From: Candidatus Aquidulcis sp.
GTDB taxonomy: Bacteria > Chloroflexota > Anaerolineae > UBA4142
Assembly: GCA_020723345.1 (NCBI GenBank)
Contig: DYJA01000015.1
Location: 1 to 64,000, forward strand
DNA length: 64,000 bases
Direction of reading: 5' to 3'
Positions 8,273-16,858 of this stretch are shown here, in pieces; the first letter of the stretch is position 1, and each line of letters opens with the position of its first letter. The translations under genes and the position numbers were made by a program. The notes beneath the pieces were generated by a model. It was not told the origin of the DNA. It was given only the letters and a program-made list of their open reading frames with translations, and made no database searches.

Positions 8273-8965
8273 TCATTTTCTGCCCACTGTTCGTTGAAAT
8301 GTGAGCAGATACACGACCAACTTGTTCTTGGGCGGCAAGCCCATTCCGATCACCATATCACTTGGCAAACCATTGACCCGCACAGCAAACGCGCCGAGCG
8401 TGCCCCAGGGCGGGTAGTGATTCACGTCGAGCGGAAAGTTCGCCGAGTATTCGGGCGGCGGTTTGTTCTCGGTGATGATAGCGAGTTTTTCGCCAGGCCA
8501 TTCTACCACAACTTCCTGCCCAATGATCCGTGTGCCCTTTTCGTCAAGCACGTTGACAAAGATGTGATGTTTGCCCTGATTCTCTTTCTCGTCCCAGAAC
8601 TCGGCTTTGACCAGACGCCAGTATGTTTGTCCTGGTTGTACTTTCGGGGATTCGACTCTGATCCCAAGACTATCTAGCCGCGCGTCCCATTTCACAGATG
8701 GCAGAGGCACAGGCGTGACAGTCGCTGTCGTGGGAGCGCGTGTTGGCGCGGGTAGACGCGTGCGCGTGGCGGTCGGCGCAGGCGGCAATGTCGTTACTGT
8801 TGGCAAGGCAGTCGGCGTCAAGGTCGCGGTGGGTACAACGGTTTGAGTCAGTTCGGGGGTCGCGCGTGGCATTGATGGCGGTGTCGGCGCAGGCGTCGCC
8901 GCGTTGCAGGCGAGCAGTTCAAGCGCCGTTGTGCTGAGAATCAGAAGCCGCACTGTTCTTGTCAT
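8273..8965 (-). CDS. Secreted lipoprotein with Pro/Thr-rich linker, unknown function
   Basis: About 230 residues from the ATG at 8965 (8980 is also possible). A hydrophobic signal ending LELLAC gives a lipobox Cys. A low-complexity Pro/Thr/Ala stalk of about 75 residues follows. The globular C-terminus (from about KWDARLDSLGIRVESP) has WRLVKAEFWDEKENQGKHHI and similar beta-type segments, like an Ig-like or DUF4352-type domain. No enzyme motif was seen. The start lies within the end of tatA. Confidence 0.7.
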   Translation of the reverse strand: MTRTVRLLILSTTALELLACNAATPAPTPPSMPRATPELTQTVVPTATLTPTALPTVTTLPPAPTATRTRLPAPTRAPTTATVTPVPLPSVKWDARLDSLGIRVESPKVQPGQTYWRLVKAEFWDEKENQGKHHIFVNVLDEKGTRIIGQEVVVEWPGEKLAIITENKPPPEYSANFPLDVNHYPPWGTLGAFAVRVNGLPSDMVIGMGLPPKNKLVVYLLTFQRTVGRK

Positions 8966-9119
8966 GCGGTTTCGTTTCATCCTTCCCTGTAATCGCGTCG
9001 CGAAACTCGCGGATGCCTCTGCCCAGGGCACGCGCGGTTTCGGGCAACCGATTCGCGCCGAACAACAGGGCGGCGACAATGAGAATGAGGACAATATCAA
9101 GCGGTTCCGGTCGAAACAT
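8919..9119 (-). CDS. tatA: Twin-arginine translocase subunit TatA/TatE
   Basis: Small protein of 66 residues. It has one N-terminal membrane helix (IVLILIVAALLFGANRLPE), the FGxxxLPE-type hinge, then the amphipathic helix TARALGRGIREFRDAI and a charged tail. This is the classical TatA layout; the protein forms the export pore for folded proteins with TatC. A GGAGGG ribosome site precedes the ATG. No tatC is in the window. Confidence 0.9.
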   Translation of the reverse strand: MFRPEPLDIVLILIVAALLFGANRLPETARALGRGIREFRDAITGKDETKPHDKNSAASDSQHNGA

Positions 9120-9206
9120 TTTTCCCTCCGCGTAGAGTCAGATCCACTTTGGGGTCTAGCAAGTCACGCAGGTCGCCGCGCCTATGACTGCCCGGATCGT
9201 ATAGGG

Positions 9207-9995
9207 TCAGATTCTTTCTGTCCAGAGGAATTGTAGCCAAGCGCGTGCCGTATCTGGATCAGGCAATCGCTCCACGGCTTGCGTGGGGCCGCGCGATGGT
9301 CCGACTGCAATCGAAATCCCGCCGCGCTGACGCACGACCGCAAACGCCTCCTCGTCTTTGTCGTCATCGCCAAAGTACACCGGCAGCGCGTCTGTGAATT
9401 CATCCCGATCCATCAGCCACTCCACCGTGCGACCTTTGTGCGCGGCAGATGGCGTAATTTCAAGAAAACGATTGCCACCCAAGAGTCTGAAGTGTTCTGG
9501 GTTCATTGTTTGCTCTGCAACCGCGCGCGCTTGTGGCAGTACATAGTCTGCGTCTTCCGGCGTGGCAAAGCGTGCGTGAAGAGCAACAGCCAGTCCCTTG
9601 TCTTCGATGAGAAAACCATTCCTCATGTTTACCAACCGCGTCCAATGCGATTTGACCCGTTCGAGCGTCGGGCGCAAGTTAGTCGTTTGAACACGCGTTA
9701 CCACGTCGTCGCCCGGTGTTTGAATCTCCACGCCGTAGACGCCAGCCAGAACTACATTTGGCACCGGCAGCATCGCGCGCAAGGAGGAAAGCGGACGCCC
9801 GCTCAGAATGACTGTCCGAATTTGCGGCGCGCTTGCCAGATGCGACAACAGGTCAAGCAGCGCGGCATCGGGCTGCGCTTCGTCAGGTGTGCGCGCAATC
9901 GGCACGAGCGTTCCGTCGTAGTCGAGAAAAAGCCAGACACCTTTGCCTAATTTCAGGTGTCGTTCGATTGCTGGAAGCGCGACGGATTGGTTCAT
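9207..9995 (-). CDS. otsB: Trehalose-6-phosphate phosphatase
   Basis: HAD-superfamily phosphatase of 262 residues. It shows the nucleophile motif LFLDYDGTLVPI, motif II VILSGRP, the cap domain with GVYGVEI, and motif IV FGDDDKDEEAF. The pattern and length match OtsB, which dephosphorylates trehalose-6-phosphate to trehalose. The start codon overlaps the end of otsA by 4 nt. Confidence 0.94.
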   Translation of the reverse strand: MNQSVALPAIERHLKLGKGVWLFLDYDGTLVPIARTPDEAQPDAALLDLLSHLASAPQIRTVILSGRPLSSLRAMLPVPNVVLAGVYGVEIQTPGDDVVTRVQTTNLRPTLERVKSHWTRLVNMRNGFLIEDKGLAVALHARFATPEDADYVLPQARAVAEQTMNPEHFRLLGGNRFLEITPSAAHKGRTVEWLMDRDEFTDALPVYFGDDDKDEEAFAVVRQRGGISIAVGPSRGPTQAVERLPDPDTARAWLQFLWTERI

Positions 9996-11380
9996 TGGAC
10001 AGCGACCCCATTCATTCGATCAAGAAACTCTTTCATCCACCAGGAAATATCTTCTGCTTTGATTCGGGCTTGCATCACTTGCATTCGTCGGTGCTGCTCT
10101 TCCTTTGGCATTTCCAGCGCGTGTTTCAACGCGGCTGCCATGTCCTCAACGTTGTAGGGATTCACCATCAGCGCCTCGGGTAATTGATGCGCGACGCCGG
10201 CGAACTCGCTTAAGATCAGAACGCCGTCCGTCTGAACGCGCGAGGCGACATATTCCTTCGCCACCAGGTTCAGCCCATCGCGCAACGGCGTCACCAACGC
10301 AATATCCGCCGCGCGGTAGTACGCCGCGAGTTCGGCAAGAGAAAAGGAACGATATTGGTATCGAATCGGCATCCAGATGCCATCGCTAAAGCGTCCATTG
10401 ATGCGCCCCACGATTTCGTCAATCTCGCGCTTTTTCTGCCGATAGGCTTCCACATTGGCACGCGAGGGTGTGACAAGTTGAATCAGGGTAATCGTCCCGC
10501 GCAATTCTGGGTTGCGCTCAAGCAGGTGCTCCATCGCCTGTAATCGCTCGAAAATGCCCTTGGTATAGTCCATGCGCTCGACGCCAAAGATGATCCTTTG
10601 CCCATTGAGCGTTTTACGCAGGCGGCGGACGCGTTTTTCGGTGGCGAGCGAACGCGCCTGGCGGTTGACTTGGTCGTAGTCAATGCCGATCGGTCGCGCC
10701 AGCACCTGAGTTGCAAGCCCATGATGCTCGACTGTCGTGCCCTTGCACTGCGCGTCTAGTACCTCCGCTGCCGTTTCGATAAAGTTCTCCGCATATTCAG
10801 GAATATGGAACCCCAACAAGTCGCAGGTCAGCAGACTTTCGAGAAGAGGACGCCGCCACGGCAGTGTGCAAAAGAGTTCAGGTGAGGGAAATGGAATGTG
10901 CCAGAAGAAAGCAATCCGCGCGGACGGCTGTTGTGCGCGCAAAAAGCGCGGAACAAGCGTGAGATGGTAGTCGTGGATCCAGATAATATCGCCCGGCTTT
11001 GCTTCTCCCAGGGTTGCTTGAGCAAATTGACGATTCACTTGCTCGTACACTTGCCATTGCGCATTGTCGTAGTGCACGCGACCGAGAAAATAATGACAGA
11101 GGGGCCACAAGGCAGTGTTCGCTAATCCGTAGTAGTAACCTTGGATTTGATCCGGCGTCAGTTTGAGGTAACGCAAATCAAACGATGGCTGTTTGGGAGA
11201 GCCAGGGAAACGTCCCTCCGGCTCCCCCCACGCGATCCAGACCCCACGGGCTGTCTCGAGCATGGGGAGAATAGAGGTCACTAGACCGCCAACTGTTTTC
11301 TCCCGCTTCAGACCTTGCTTGGTCAGATGGAGATGATAGGGACCGCGATTGGAAACCACAATCAGGCGATTCGTATTCAC
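9992..11380 (-). CDS. otsA: Trehalose-6-phosphate synthase
   Basis: GT20 retaining glycosyltransferase of 462 residues. Family signatures include LIVVSNRGPYHL, IWIHDYHLTLVPRFLR, FFWHIPFPSPELF, FGVERMDYTKGIFERLQA and TPLRDGLNLVAKEYVASR. It forms trehalose-6-phosphate from an NDP-glucose and glucose-6-phosphate. It is coupled by 4-nt overlaps to the GT4 gene upstream and to otsB downstream, a standard trehalose operon in a larger solute island. Confidence 0.95.
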   Translation of the reverse strand: MNTNRLIVVSNRGPYHLHLTKQGLKREKTVGGLVTSILPMLETARGVWIAWGEPEGRFPGSPKQPSFDLRYLKLTPDQIQGYYYGLANTALWPLCHYFLGRVHYDNAQWQVYEQVNRQFAQATLGEAKPGDIIWIHDYHLTLVPRFLRAQQPSARIAFFWHIPFPSPELFCTLPWRRPLLESLLTCDLLGFHIPEYAENFIETAAEVLDAQCKGTTVEHHGLATQVLARPIGIDYDQVNRQARSLATEKRVRRLRKTLNGQRIIFGVERMDYTKGIFERLQAMEHLLERNPELRGTITLIQLVTPSRANVEAYRQKKREIDEIVGRINGRFSDGIWMPIRYQYRSFSLAELAAYYRAADIALVTPLRDGLNLVAKEYVASRVQTDGVLILSEFAGVAHQLPEALMVNPYNVEDMAAALKHALEMPKEEQHRRMQVMQARIKAEDISWWMKEFLDRMNGVAVQ

Positions 11381-12648
11381 GCTGCTTCCTCCGGCTGGCT
11401 ACTACTGTTTGCGATCAGGGGTTCAATCATTCGACTAAAGATTGACTGCCAAGCGTACCGTTGTCGCATGCGTTGGCTCAAGCAATGAGTCGTATCTTGC
11501 TGCGCCCACAATTGAATCCGCGCGGCGACCTGAGCAGGCGATTCGTCTGGTTCGATGAGATAGGCAGCGTCCGGCCCAATTTCATCGAGGGCAGGCATGG
11601 CGGTGGCGAACACCGGCTTGCCGACCAGCGCTCCTTCCAGAACGGGCAATCCGAATCCCTCGCGATGACTGGGTATCAATACAAGGTCGCAAACCCGATA
11701 AAGTTCCGCGACTGCCGCTGGATTCAGTATGAGCGGCGACGACATTCGCCCAGTTCCTTTGTACAGAAAGATGGCATCTTCTTGCAAACCCAGTTCACGT
11801 CGCTGCAAGAGCAAAGCGTCAAAATACTCCGCAATATCGGGGGCATGTGGATCGGGCGGACCTGTTACGACCAGTTTTGATTTGATGCCGGATGCCTTGA
11901 GGGCAGCTGTCACCTTTAGCGCGAATTCGATATTTTTCGCGCGAGTGATTCGAATCGGCATCAGCATAACCAGGTCGGCTTTCATCAAATTGAATTCCTC
12001 GACCAGGTGTCGTCCGAGATCGCCAAGCCCCAAAAGCACGGTGGGATCAACGCCATTGGGCACGACGCGAATCCGCTCCTCGGGGCATCCGAGTGTTGCC
12101 GCAAGCGCGTGTCGCCGCTGCGACGATACGGTGACGTATGTCACTTCAGGGCGCCACGTCCGCAGCAAATCCCAGGGGAATCCCAATCGCATCTCCGCGC
12201 CCGAGAACGGATTAACGTACCGCGAAATATCGTGACACCAAGCCACCATCCTCCGAATCAAACCATGGTCCAAAAGCCGATGCAATGCGGCGGTCAACGG
12301 CAGATTGAAATGAAAGTTGAAAACATTATGAACGATCACGATATCCGAGTCCGCGCAAATAGGCGCGAGCATACGCGTGATATGTTCTTGCAGCGGATTG
12401 AATTCAGGCGGGACAATTCTCGCGTCGAGTGTGCGCGCAATCTGCAAGTTCTCAGAATGTTCCGAGTCCAGCATTGAGATGACGATCGTGTGCGCGCCTG
12501 CGAGCGATTCGTCTTTGCCGCCGCGTCCTGCAACGACGGTGACAGGATAGCCGGCGTCTGCGAACAAGCGCGTATGTTGCGCCATCACGTTTTCCACACC
12601 GCCAATGACAGGCGGCGCAGTATAGTGAATGAGAGTCAATCGCCTCAA
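11377..12648 (-). CDS. GT4 glycosyltransferase
   Basis: GT-B glycosyltransferase of about 423 residues, paralogous to the product of 5884-7137. It has LTLIHYTAPPVIGGVENV at the N-terminus and PIRITRAKNIEFALKV plus IPSHREGFGLPVLEGAL in the C-terminal domain. I place the start at a TTG at 12648 because AGGAG lies at proper distance and the family N-terminus begins there; the frame stays open to 12780 without a fitting start. It is followed by otsA with a 4-nt overlap. Substrate unknown. Confidence 0.78.
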   Translation of the reverse strand: MRRLTLIHYTAPPVIGGVENVMAQHTRLFADAGYPVTVVAGRGGKDESLAGAHTIVISMLDSEHSENLQIARTLDARIVPPEFNPLQEHITRMLAPICADSDIVIVHNVFNFHFNLPLTAALHRLLDHGLIRRMVAWCHDISRYVNPFSGAEMRLGFPWDLLRTWRPEVTYVTVSSQRRHALAATLGCPEERIRVVPNGVDPTVLLGLGDLGRHLVEEFNLMKADLVMLMPIRITRAKNIEFALKVTAALKASGIKSKLVVTGPPDPHAPDIAEYFDALLLQRRELGLQEDAIFLYKGTGRMSSPLILNPAAVAELYRVCDLVLIPSHREGFGLPVLEGALVGKPVFATAMPALDEIGPDAAYLIEPDESPAQVAARIQLWAQQDTTHCLSQRMRQRYAWQSIFSRMIEPLIANSSSQPEEAA

Positions 12649-12911
12649 ATGATTTCTCCTCGCGATGCTTTGATCGCCAAATCCACATGCTCGCGTACAC
12701 TTGGAAGGATACGCCGCAACGCGCCGCAGGTAACTTGAGGTACACGCTCTCTTCGTGTACAAAGGCGAGCCAGAACTCACCCGCGCGAGTGTCGAAGCAG
12801 AGCGCGTGGGGATAGCCCGTCAATTCGAATTACATTTCCTCCATGGGGTTTTTCAGTCGCCGACAGTGTGCCCGAGATCGTCGCTGATCCTCCCAATTCG
12901 TTCGAGCAGCC
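12649..12911 (-). other. Gap with possible degraded small coding remnant
   Basis: Minus-strand reading gives protein-like pieces in different frames: about LTGYPHALCFDTRAGEF followed in another frame by LRRILPSVREHVDLAIK, the latter ending at the TTGA junction with the GT4 start. No continuous frame with a start exists and I do not recognise a family. It may be a decayed gene, or only leader sequence for the solute operon. Confidence 0.3.
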
Positions 12912-13778
12912 CTATCTTCCGATGGGCAGAGTACCTGGGTCACCACGCGTGACTTCCAATGTCTCCGCAAAGACCCACGCGGGCTCTGTCCTCCCCGCGA
13001 TCATCACGCGATACCACTCGTCATCCTGACTTATCCCGATCAGGGTGAGGAGATCGTCTTGCTGGATTTTGCCCACGATTTGCGCGTCGAGACTTGGTCC
13101 CGCGCGAACGTTCACCCGTCGCTCAATTACTTTCGCCAACACTGGAACTGGTGTCGCGGTGGGTAATGGCAGCGTAGGTTGGCGCACAACAGTTGGGTAC
13201 GGCGTTGGGGTAGGCAGTTGGACTAACGGTGCCCGTGTCGGTGTCGGATCTTCCACCAAAGCGGCGACAACCAATTGCCCGCCGAAGAAGATCAGAACTA
13301 TACAGGCAACCAATATCACCGACGCAACGCCGAGGGCAATCCACGCGCGGCGATTCGATACTTGCACATACTTGCGGCGCAAAGAGGGCAGTCGTACTGT
13401 GCCATCGTTCCGCACCCTGGGTAAAGTCAGACGACTTGACCTGCGCGTGGCAGCATCGGGTAAATTCGTCACGCGTTCTGCAGAAGCTCTGGCCGATTGG
13501 GGCATTGGCGATGGTTGTGCAGCCATCGCGCCAGCAGTTGAGTCAATATCTACGGTGGCGCGCTCGCGTCCGGGTGGGAGCCCCATAACCCAATCTGCTC
13601 CATCGTAGTACATCCAGCAAGCGGTGTACGGATGAATTTTCCACCAAGCGCCATTTTGCTCTCGCACTGCGAGTTGGCTGACCTGTTCTTCAAACTCGGA
13701 ACGACTAATCGATTCGCCGCGCTCCATTCGCGCGCGCAGTTCACGATACTTGGCTTCGGCGGTTGTAAAGTCACACAT
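12912..13778 (-). CDS. Membrane-anchored bacterial SH3 domain protein
   Basis: Protein of 288 residues. A cytoplasmic N-terminal module (about 1-70, FTTAEAKYRELRARMERGES then WMYYDGADWVMGLPPG) is followed by a basic linker. One membrane helix (about 143-168) leads to a Pro/Thr-rich stalk and a C-terminal SH3b domain (VNVRAGPSLDAQIVGKI, then WVFAETLEV). The same layout, including the N-terminal module, recurs in the gene at 33386-34441. SH3b domains usually bind cell-wall or other extracellular ligands. Function unknown beyond that. Confidence 0.75.
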   Translation of the reverse strand: MCDFTTAEAKYRELRARMERGESISRSEFEEQVSQLAVREQNGAWWKIHPYTACWMYYDGADWVMGLPPGRERATVDIDSTAGAMAAQPSPMPQSARASAERVTNLPDAATRRSSRLTLPRVRNDGTVRLPSLRRKYVQVSNRRAWIALGVASVILVACIVLIFFGGQLVVAALVEDPTPTRAPLVQLPTPTPYPTVVRQPTLPLPTATPVPVLAKVIERRVNVRAGPSLDAQIVGKIQQDDLLTLIGISQDDEWYRVMIAGRTEPAWVFAETLEVTRGDPGTLPIGR

Positions 13779-13843
13779 TGCGACTCCTCTCTACGGCATC
13801 CGCGCCAAAAGAATTTCGACTGGCAGTCCCCAAAGCGTCACCC

Positions 13844-14056
13844 TCACACCTCACTGCTCGCATGTTTTTTCCCCAACCCGATCACAATCGCCGCGGCAAG
13901 TGCTGGTCCCAATGTCCCTGACATGATGAAAATAGTCGCTTGCCACCTGGGATCGAAATTGAACAACAGCAGAGAACTCCATGCAACCAGATAGATGGCA
14001 AAGACGAGTACGTAGAATGCAATCACAGGATGTTGCTTGGCAAATCCGAAAGCCAT
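13844..14056 (-). CDS. Small two-helix membrane protein, CPBP-protease-like N-terminus
   Basis: Seventy residues with two hydrophobic helices. The start (KQHPVIAFYVLVFAIYLVAW) and the later GTLGPALAAAIV resemble the first helices of CPBP/CAAX-type intramembrane proteases, but the catalytic region is absent. It is either a truncated remnant or a stand-alone small membrane protein. A C-terminal basic tail follows. Confidence 0.5.
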   Translation of the reverse strand: MAFGFAKQHPVIAFYVLVFAIYLVAWSSLLLFNFDPRWQATIFIMSGTLGPALAAAIVIGLGKKHASSEV

Positions 14057-14140
14057 CCTTATCTCTCACTTTTCATTTCCACGCGCCGGGTGATGACCGG
14101 CAATCCATAGACATTATCGGAAATAAACCCAATCCAGAAT

Positions 14141-14217
14141 TTGGACACAGATTAACACAGATTAACACTGATCTCTAGGTTTTCAATCTGTGTGCATCTG
14201 TGTTTATCAGTGTCCAA
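14141..14217. repeat. Palindromic repeat built from ACACAGAT-type units
   Basis: TTGGACAC at 14141 and GTGTCCAA ending at 14217 pair, and internal AACACAGAT units pair with ATCTGTGTT-like units. A second member of the family is at 20134-20205. It lies between two minus-strand genes. No coding sequence was seen in the 14057-14262 gap. Confidence 0.7.
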
Positions 14218-14262
14218 AATTATTGCCGATAAAGTCTCATGTGTGTTGGGTTGCCGGTCACA

Positions 14263-15057
14263 TCAGGCATTTCCCGTTTGTCCTTCCTGTGTGTCTTGGC
14301 GTGATACTTCTTCTTCCTTCTCCTCTTCCTTCCCGACTGCCTCGGGAGCCGACGTCCCTTCCGTGTGGAATATCTCGGCGACTTTGCGCCCCAAGCGATC
14401 CAGAATCTCTTGGACCATCTCACTGGCGTCAATCGGATCGGCAACCTCGACGCCTTGATCGGCGAGTTGTGAGACGACGGCGAGCGCGTATTCGGTCGCG
14501 GCAATGTCAAACGAAAGCATCTTGAACGTTACGCTTTCGAGACCCGCTTCGGCTTCCGCCGCGCGCATTTGCGGATGATCGCGATTGAGGTAGATGGCGT
14601 GGCGATTCGCGATGTAGCGCGCGCGTGCTCCGTCCACCCCCAACCGAACGTAGTTGATTTCGAACGCCACGCGTCCACCCCGTCGCGAACTGGGGAGCGC
14701 TTTGACGACAGTCGGCTCCTCCTCAGGGCGACCCAGCAAGCGATTGATCAACGCGCGCCCGCGACCGATCAGCGTTTCCGCCTGGGTAGCCGCTGCGATT
14801 TTCGCCGCGTCAGGTGAGCGCGGTCGTTTTGTTTTGCCGCGCCGCCGTGCGCCGGGCATGGTAGCCCAAGGGAGCGTCTCTTGCACGATACGAAAATCGT
14901 CGTCCAGAACGTCTTGAATCTCACCAGCAAACTTGCGGAGCAGGCGCATCTCTCTCGAATAGCGGCGCCGCTTGTCGCGCGCCACCAATTCCTGACGCAC
15001 CTCTTCGAGACACTCGGCAAGCCAGGTGAGAAGCGCCTGCACGCGCGGGTTCTGCAA
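14263..15057 (-). CDS. Unknown protein, possibly the C-terminal part of a frame-split protein
   Basis: About 264 residues from a TTG at 15057, with no ribosome site and no ATG. The frame continues upstream as protein-like sequence (about TPAFDNTRNLTLNLQNPRVQ) until it meets the coiled-coil gene in a +1 frame. The middle (FEINYVRLGVDGARARYIAN then HAIYLNRDHPQM) resembles C-terminal regions of HSP90/histidine-kinase-type ATPase proteins, but no ATP-binding motif is seen. The tail is very acidic (KEEEKEEE). The family is not recognised with confidence. Confidence 0.55.
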   Translation of the reverse strand: MQNPRVQALLTWLAECLEEVRQELVARDKRRRYSREMRLLRKFAGEIQDVLDDDFRIVQETLPWATMPGARRRGKTKRPRSPDAAKIAAATQAETLIGRGRALINRLLGRPEEEPTVVKALPSSRRGGRVAFEINYVRLGVDGARARYIANRHAIYLNRDHPQMRAAEAEAGLESVTFKMLSFDIAATEYALAVVSQLADQGVEVADPIDASEMVQEILDRLGRKVAEIFHTEGTSAPEAVGKEEEKEEEVSRQDTQEGQTGNA

Positions 15058-15295
15058 ATTCAGCGTCAGGTTGCGCGTGTTGTCGAATGCAGGAGTTGGA
15101 CCAGCATCCGCGTCTGTCCTCCTCCTCTAACAGCCGTTTCTCCAACTCGACGACGCGTTTTTCGAGCTTCCTGATGCGCTGCCTGAGATGGATGAGTTGC
15201 GCTTCCTGCGCGTCGAGAACCATCCCCAATGTGATTCTCTGTGTTCTGCGCGCAACCAGGGTGTCTGATTTTTTCGACCTTGTTATTTTTCGCAT
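14921..15295 (-). CDS. Short coiled-coil protein, likely N-terminal half of the downstream product
   Basis: From the ATG at 15295 (AAGGAG at good spacing) the product starts with a basic segment. A heptad-rich coiled coil follows (LRQRIRKLEKRVVELEKRLL, about residues 37-56). After about EEED the frame turns into Arg/Ala/Cys-rich sequence that looks non-native, whereas a +1 shift leads into the frame of the 14263-15057 protein. The true end is therefore probably near 15130. A real indel, a programmed shift or an assembly error would all fit. Confidence 0.5.
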   Translation of the reverse strand: MRKITRSKKSDTLVARRTQRITLGMVLDAQEAQLIHLRQRIRKLEKRVVELEKRLLEEEDRRGCWSNSCIRQHAQPDAEFAEPARAGASHLACRVSRRGASGIGGARQAAPLFERDAPAPQVCW

Positions 15296-15347
15296 CTTGC
15301 TCCTTGAATCCTGCTCGACCATGATCATTCCAGCGGCTCCCTTCGCG

Positions 15348-15953
15348 CTACTGGCCGATCAGATCGTCAATCTTGTCGCCTAGAATTTCCAAGGTGGAGA
15401 TGGGATACGCTTTCGCCTCGATGCTCCCGCGCAATTCCGCGAGACTCGCGCGAAGCTCGCCAATGGCGTTGCGTTTGTCATCCGTCGCGAGGGTTTGGGC
15501 TTGAGCGAGCGCGTCAATCGCGGCTGCCAGATCGCGCTGCGCCAAGCCAGGGCTGAGGTCAGTCAGATGAACAACAGCGCGCATGACTTTGCCTGATGCT
15601 TTCAACAGCAATACTTGCATCTGCAAGCGCGTGCGATCAGTTTCCAGCGCGGCAACCTGCTTGGTCAGTTTATCCGCGTCGTTCCGCAGCGCGATGATTG
15701 TTTTTTCTTGCTGACTCTGCTTCTCCGCCGATGCGTTCTCCTGCGTTCGCAACTGAGCAAGACTTGCTTCTTGCGCTTTGATCTTCGGGTCCAATTCCTT
15801 GCGCAAAACATCCGCGTTGGCTGCACTGGCGGATATCGCGTTCGCATACGCGATATATCCACCGAGGGTAGTGATGATGAGTAAGGCAAGCAAAGCAATC
15901 GCCCCTGCGACCAACCAACGGACTGTTACACCTGCAATCTTCTTTTCAAACAT
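15348..15953 (-). CDS. Membrane-anchored coiled-coil protein
   Basis: About 201 residues from the ATG at 15953, chosen for its GGGGAGG ribosome site. One membrane helix (about 12-35, WLVAGAIALLALLIITTLGG) is followed by a long coiled coil (about 45-115, rich in Lys, Glu, Gln, Leu). A helical C-terminal region ends with LGDKIDDLIGQ. No catalytic motif. It is probably an extracytoplasmic structural or scaffolding protein; partner unknown. Confidence 0.65.
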   Translation of the reverse strand: MFEKKIAGVTVRWLVAGAIALLALLIITTLGGYIAYANAISASAANADVLRKELDPKIKAQEASLAQLRTQENASAEKQSQQEKTIIALRNDADKLTKQVAALETDRTRLQMQVLLLKASGKVMRAVVHLTDLSPGLAQRDLAAAIDALAQAQTLATDDKRNAIGELRASLAELRGSIEAKAYPISTLEILGDKIDDLIGQ

Positions 15954-15980
15954 CTCGCACCTCCCCGTTAGAATTGATTC

Positions 15981-16103
15981 AATCAGACGGAACAAGATTG
16001 CTCGTCCCGTCTGAGCAATTCCGCCGAAAGTCTAATGTGTAGCGATGGGGTGGAGCCCCTGGGCGTCTGTACAGGCGCTCCACCACACATCGCCCCGGAG
16101 TGT
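15981..16103. repeat. Two structured intergenic hairpin elements
   Basis: CAGACGG at 15984 pairs with CCGTCTG ending at 16013, with an alternative GATTGCTC/GAGCAAT pairing. Next, GGTGGAGC near 16051 pairs with GCTCCACC near 16076, with CCTG/CAGG inside and GATG/CATC outside. They lie between the c-di-AMP-receptor-like gene and the coiled-coil gene. They may act as terminators or REP-type palindromes; no U-tract is obvious. Confidence 0.5.
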
Positions 16104-16129
16104 ACGTCGTTCACGCGTGGCGGCGCAGA

Positions 16130-16858
16130 TTACGCGGCAGATAGCAATGGCGTCGTTTCGCCAGTAGCTGATGGAACTGCTGCCAACCCGATACTCTTGT
16201 ATTGCTCCACGTCCAATACAAAAATGTTCGTGGAGGGATCAGCGACGTTGGTCCTGGCGAGCATTTCCGCACAGAGCCGCTCCATGCGCTGCATGGCGTC
16301 ATCCACCTTGCTCGCCTGGACGCCGATCAGCAAAGTCGCGTTCCCTTTGCGCAGGAATCCGCCCAGCGTGCTGATGAGGGTCGCGCGATATTGCGCGTCA
16401 ACCAGCGCGTCGAGAATTGCGTCTGCGAGTTCTTCTGGCACAATCGCCAGGATCAATTTCATATCCATCTCGTCTCCTTTTCCTTCCCGCGGTTCGAACG
16501 TAAACTCCTTGTGGCGCGCGTCTACGCGGACGTACTGTTCGATCGGCAAAGCGAAGATTGTTGCTCCACCGACCTGGACTTCCACTGGCGCGATGTAGTT
16601 GGTCATTCCGACTGCGGGCACAAATGGCTGGGCGTTCACGAATGCGGTTCGCGGGCGACAGGTTTCCGATAGCAGGCGAATTGCCAGCGGGACATCCTTG
16701 CGCGCCAGTCCCAGCAATAATGTGACGTTGCCCGTGCGCAAGAACCCACCGATTGAACTGATCCGCGTGACCTTGAGTCCCGCATCAGTTAGAGCGCGCG
16801 TCGCGCTTTCGGAATCTTCATGTTGCACGATGGCGAAAAGTAGTGTTTGAATATTCAT
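16130..16858 (-). CDS. Tandem-domain c-di-AMP receptor-like (PstA/DarA) protein
   Basis: Protein of 242 residues made of two PII-like domains. Each has the PstA/DarA pattern. Domain 1 (about 1-105) reads LLFAIVQHEDSESATRALTD then STSIGGFLRTGNVTLL-like sequence. Domain 2 (about 128-230) reads MKLILAIVPEELADAILDAL then LISTLGGFLRKGNATLLIGV. Normal family members are single ~110-residue proteins that trimerise and bind cyclic di-AMP. Here two copies are fused. Whether both sites bind ligand cannot be judged. A GGAAAGG element precedes the ATG. Confidence 0.8.
   Translation of the reverse strand: MNIQTLLFAIVQHEDSESATRALTDAGLKVTRISSIGGFLRTGNVTLLLGLARKDVPLAIRLLSETCRPRTAFVNAQPFVPAVGMTNYIAPVEVQVGGATIFALPIEQYVRVDARHKEFTFEPREGKGDEMDMKLILAIVPEELADAILDALVDAQYRATLISTLGGFLRKGNATLLIGVQASKVDDAMQRMERLCAEMLARTNVADPSTNIFVLDVEQYKSIGLAAVPSATGETTPLLSAA

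Noticed and set aside
14141-14217. CRISPR-like short repeats (ACACAGAT units), also at 20134
   Set aside because: Units form one palindrome per site, without unique spacers; REP/MITE-type elements.
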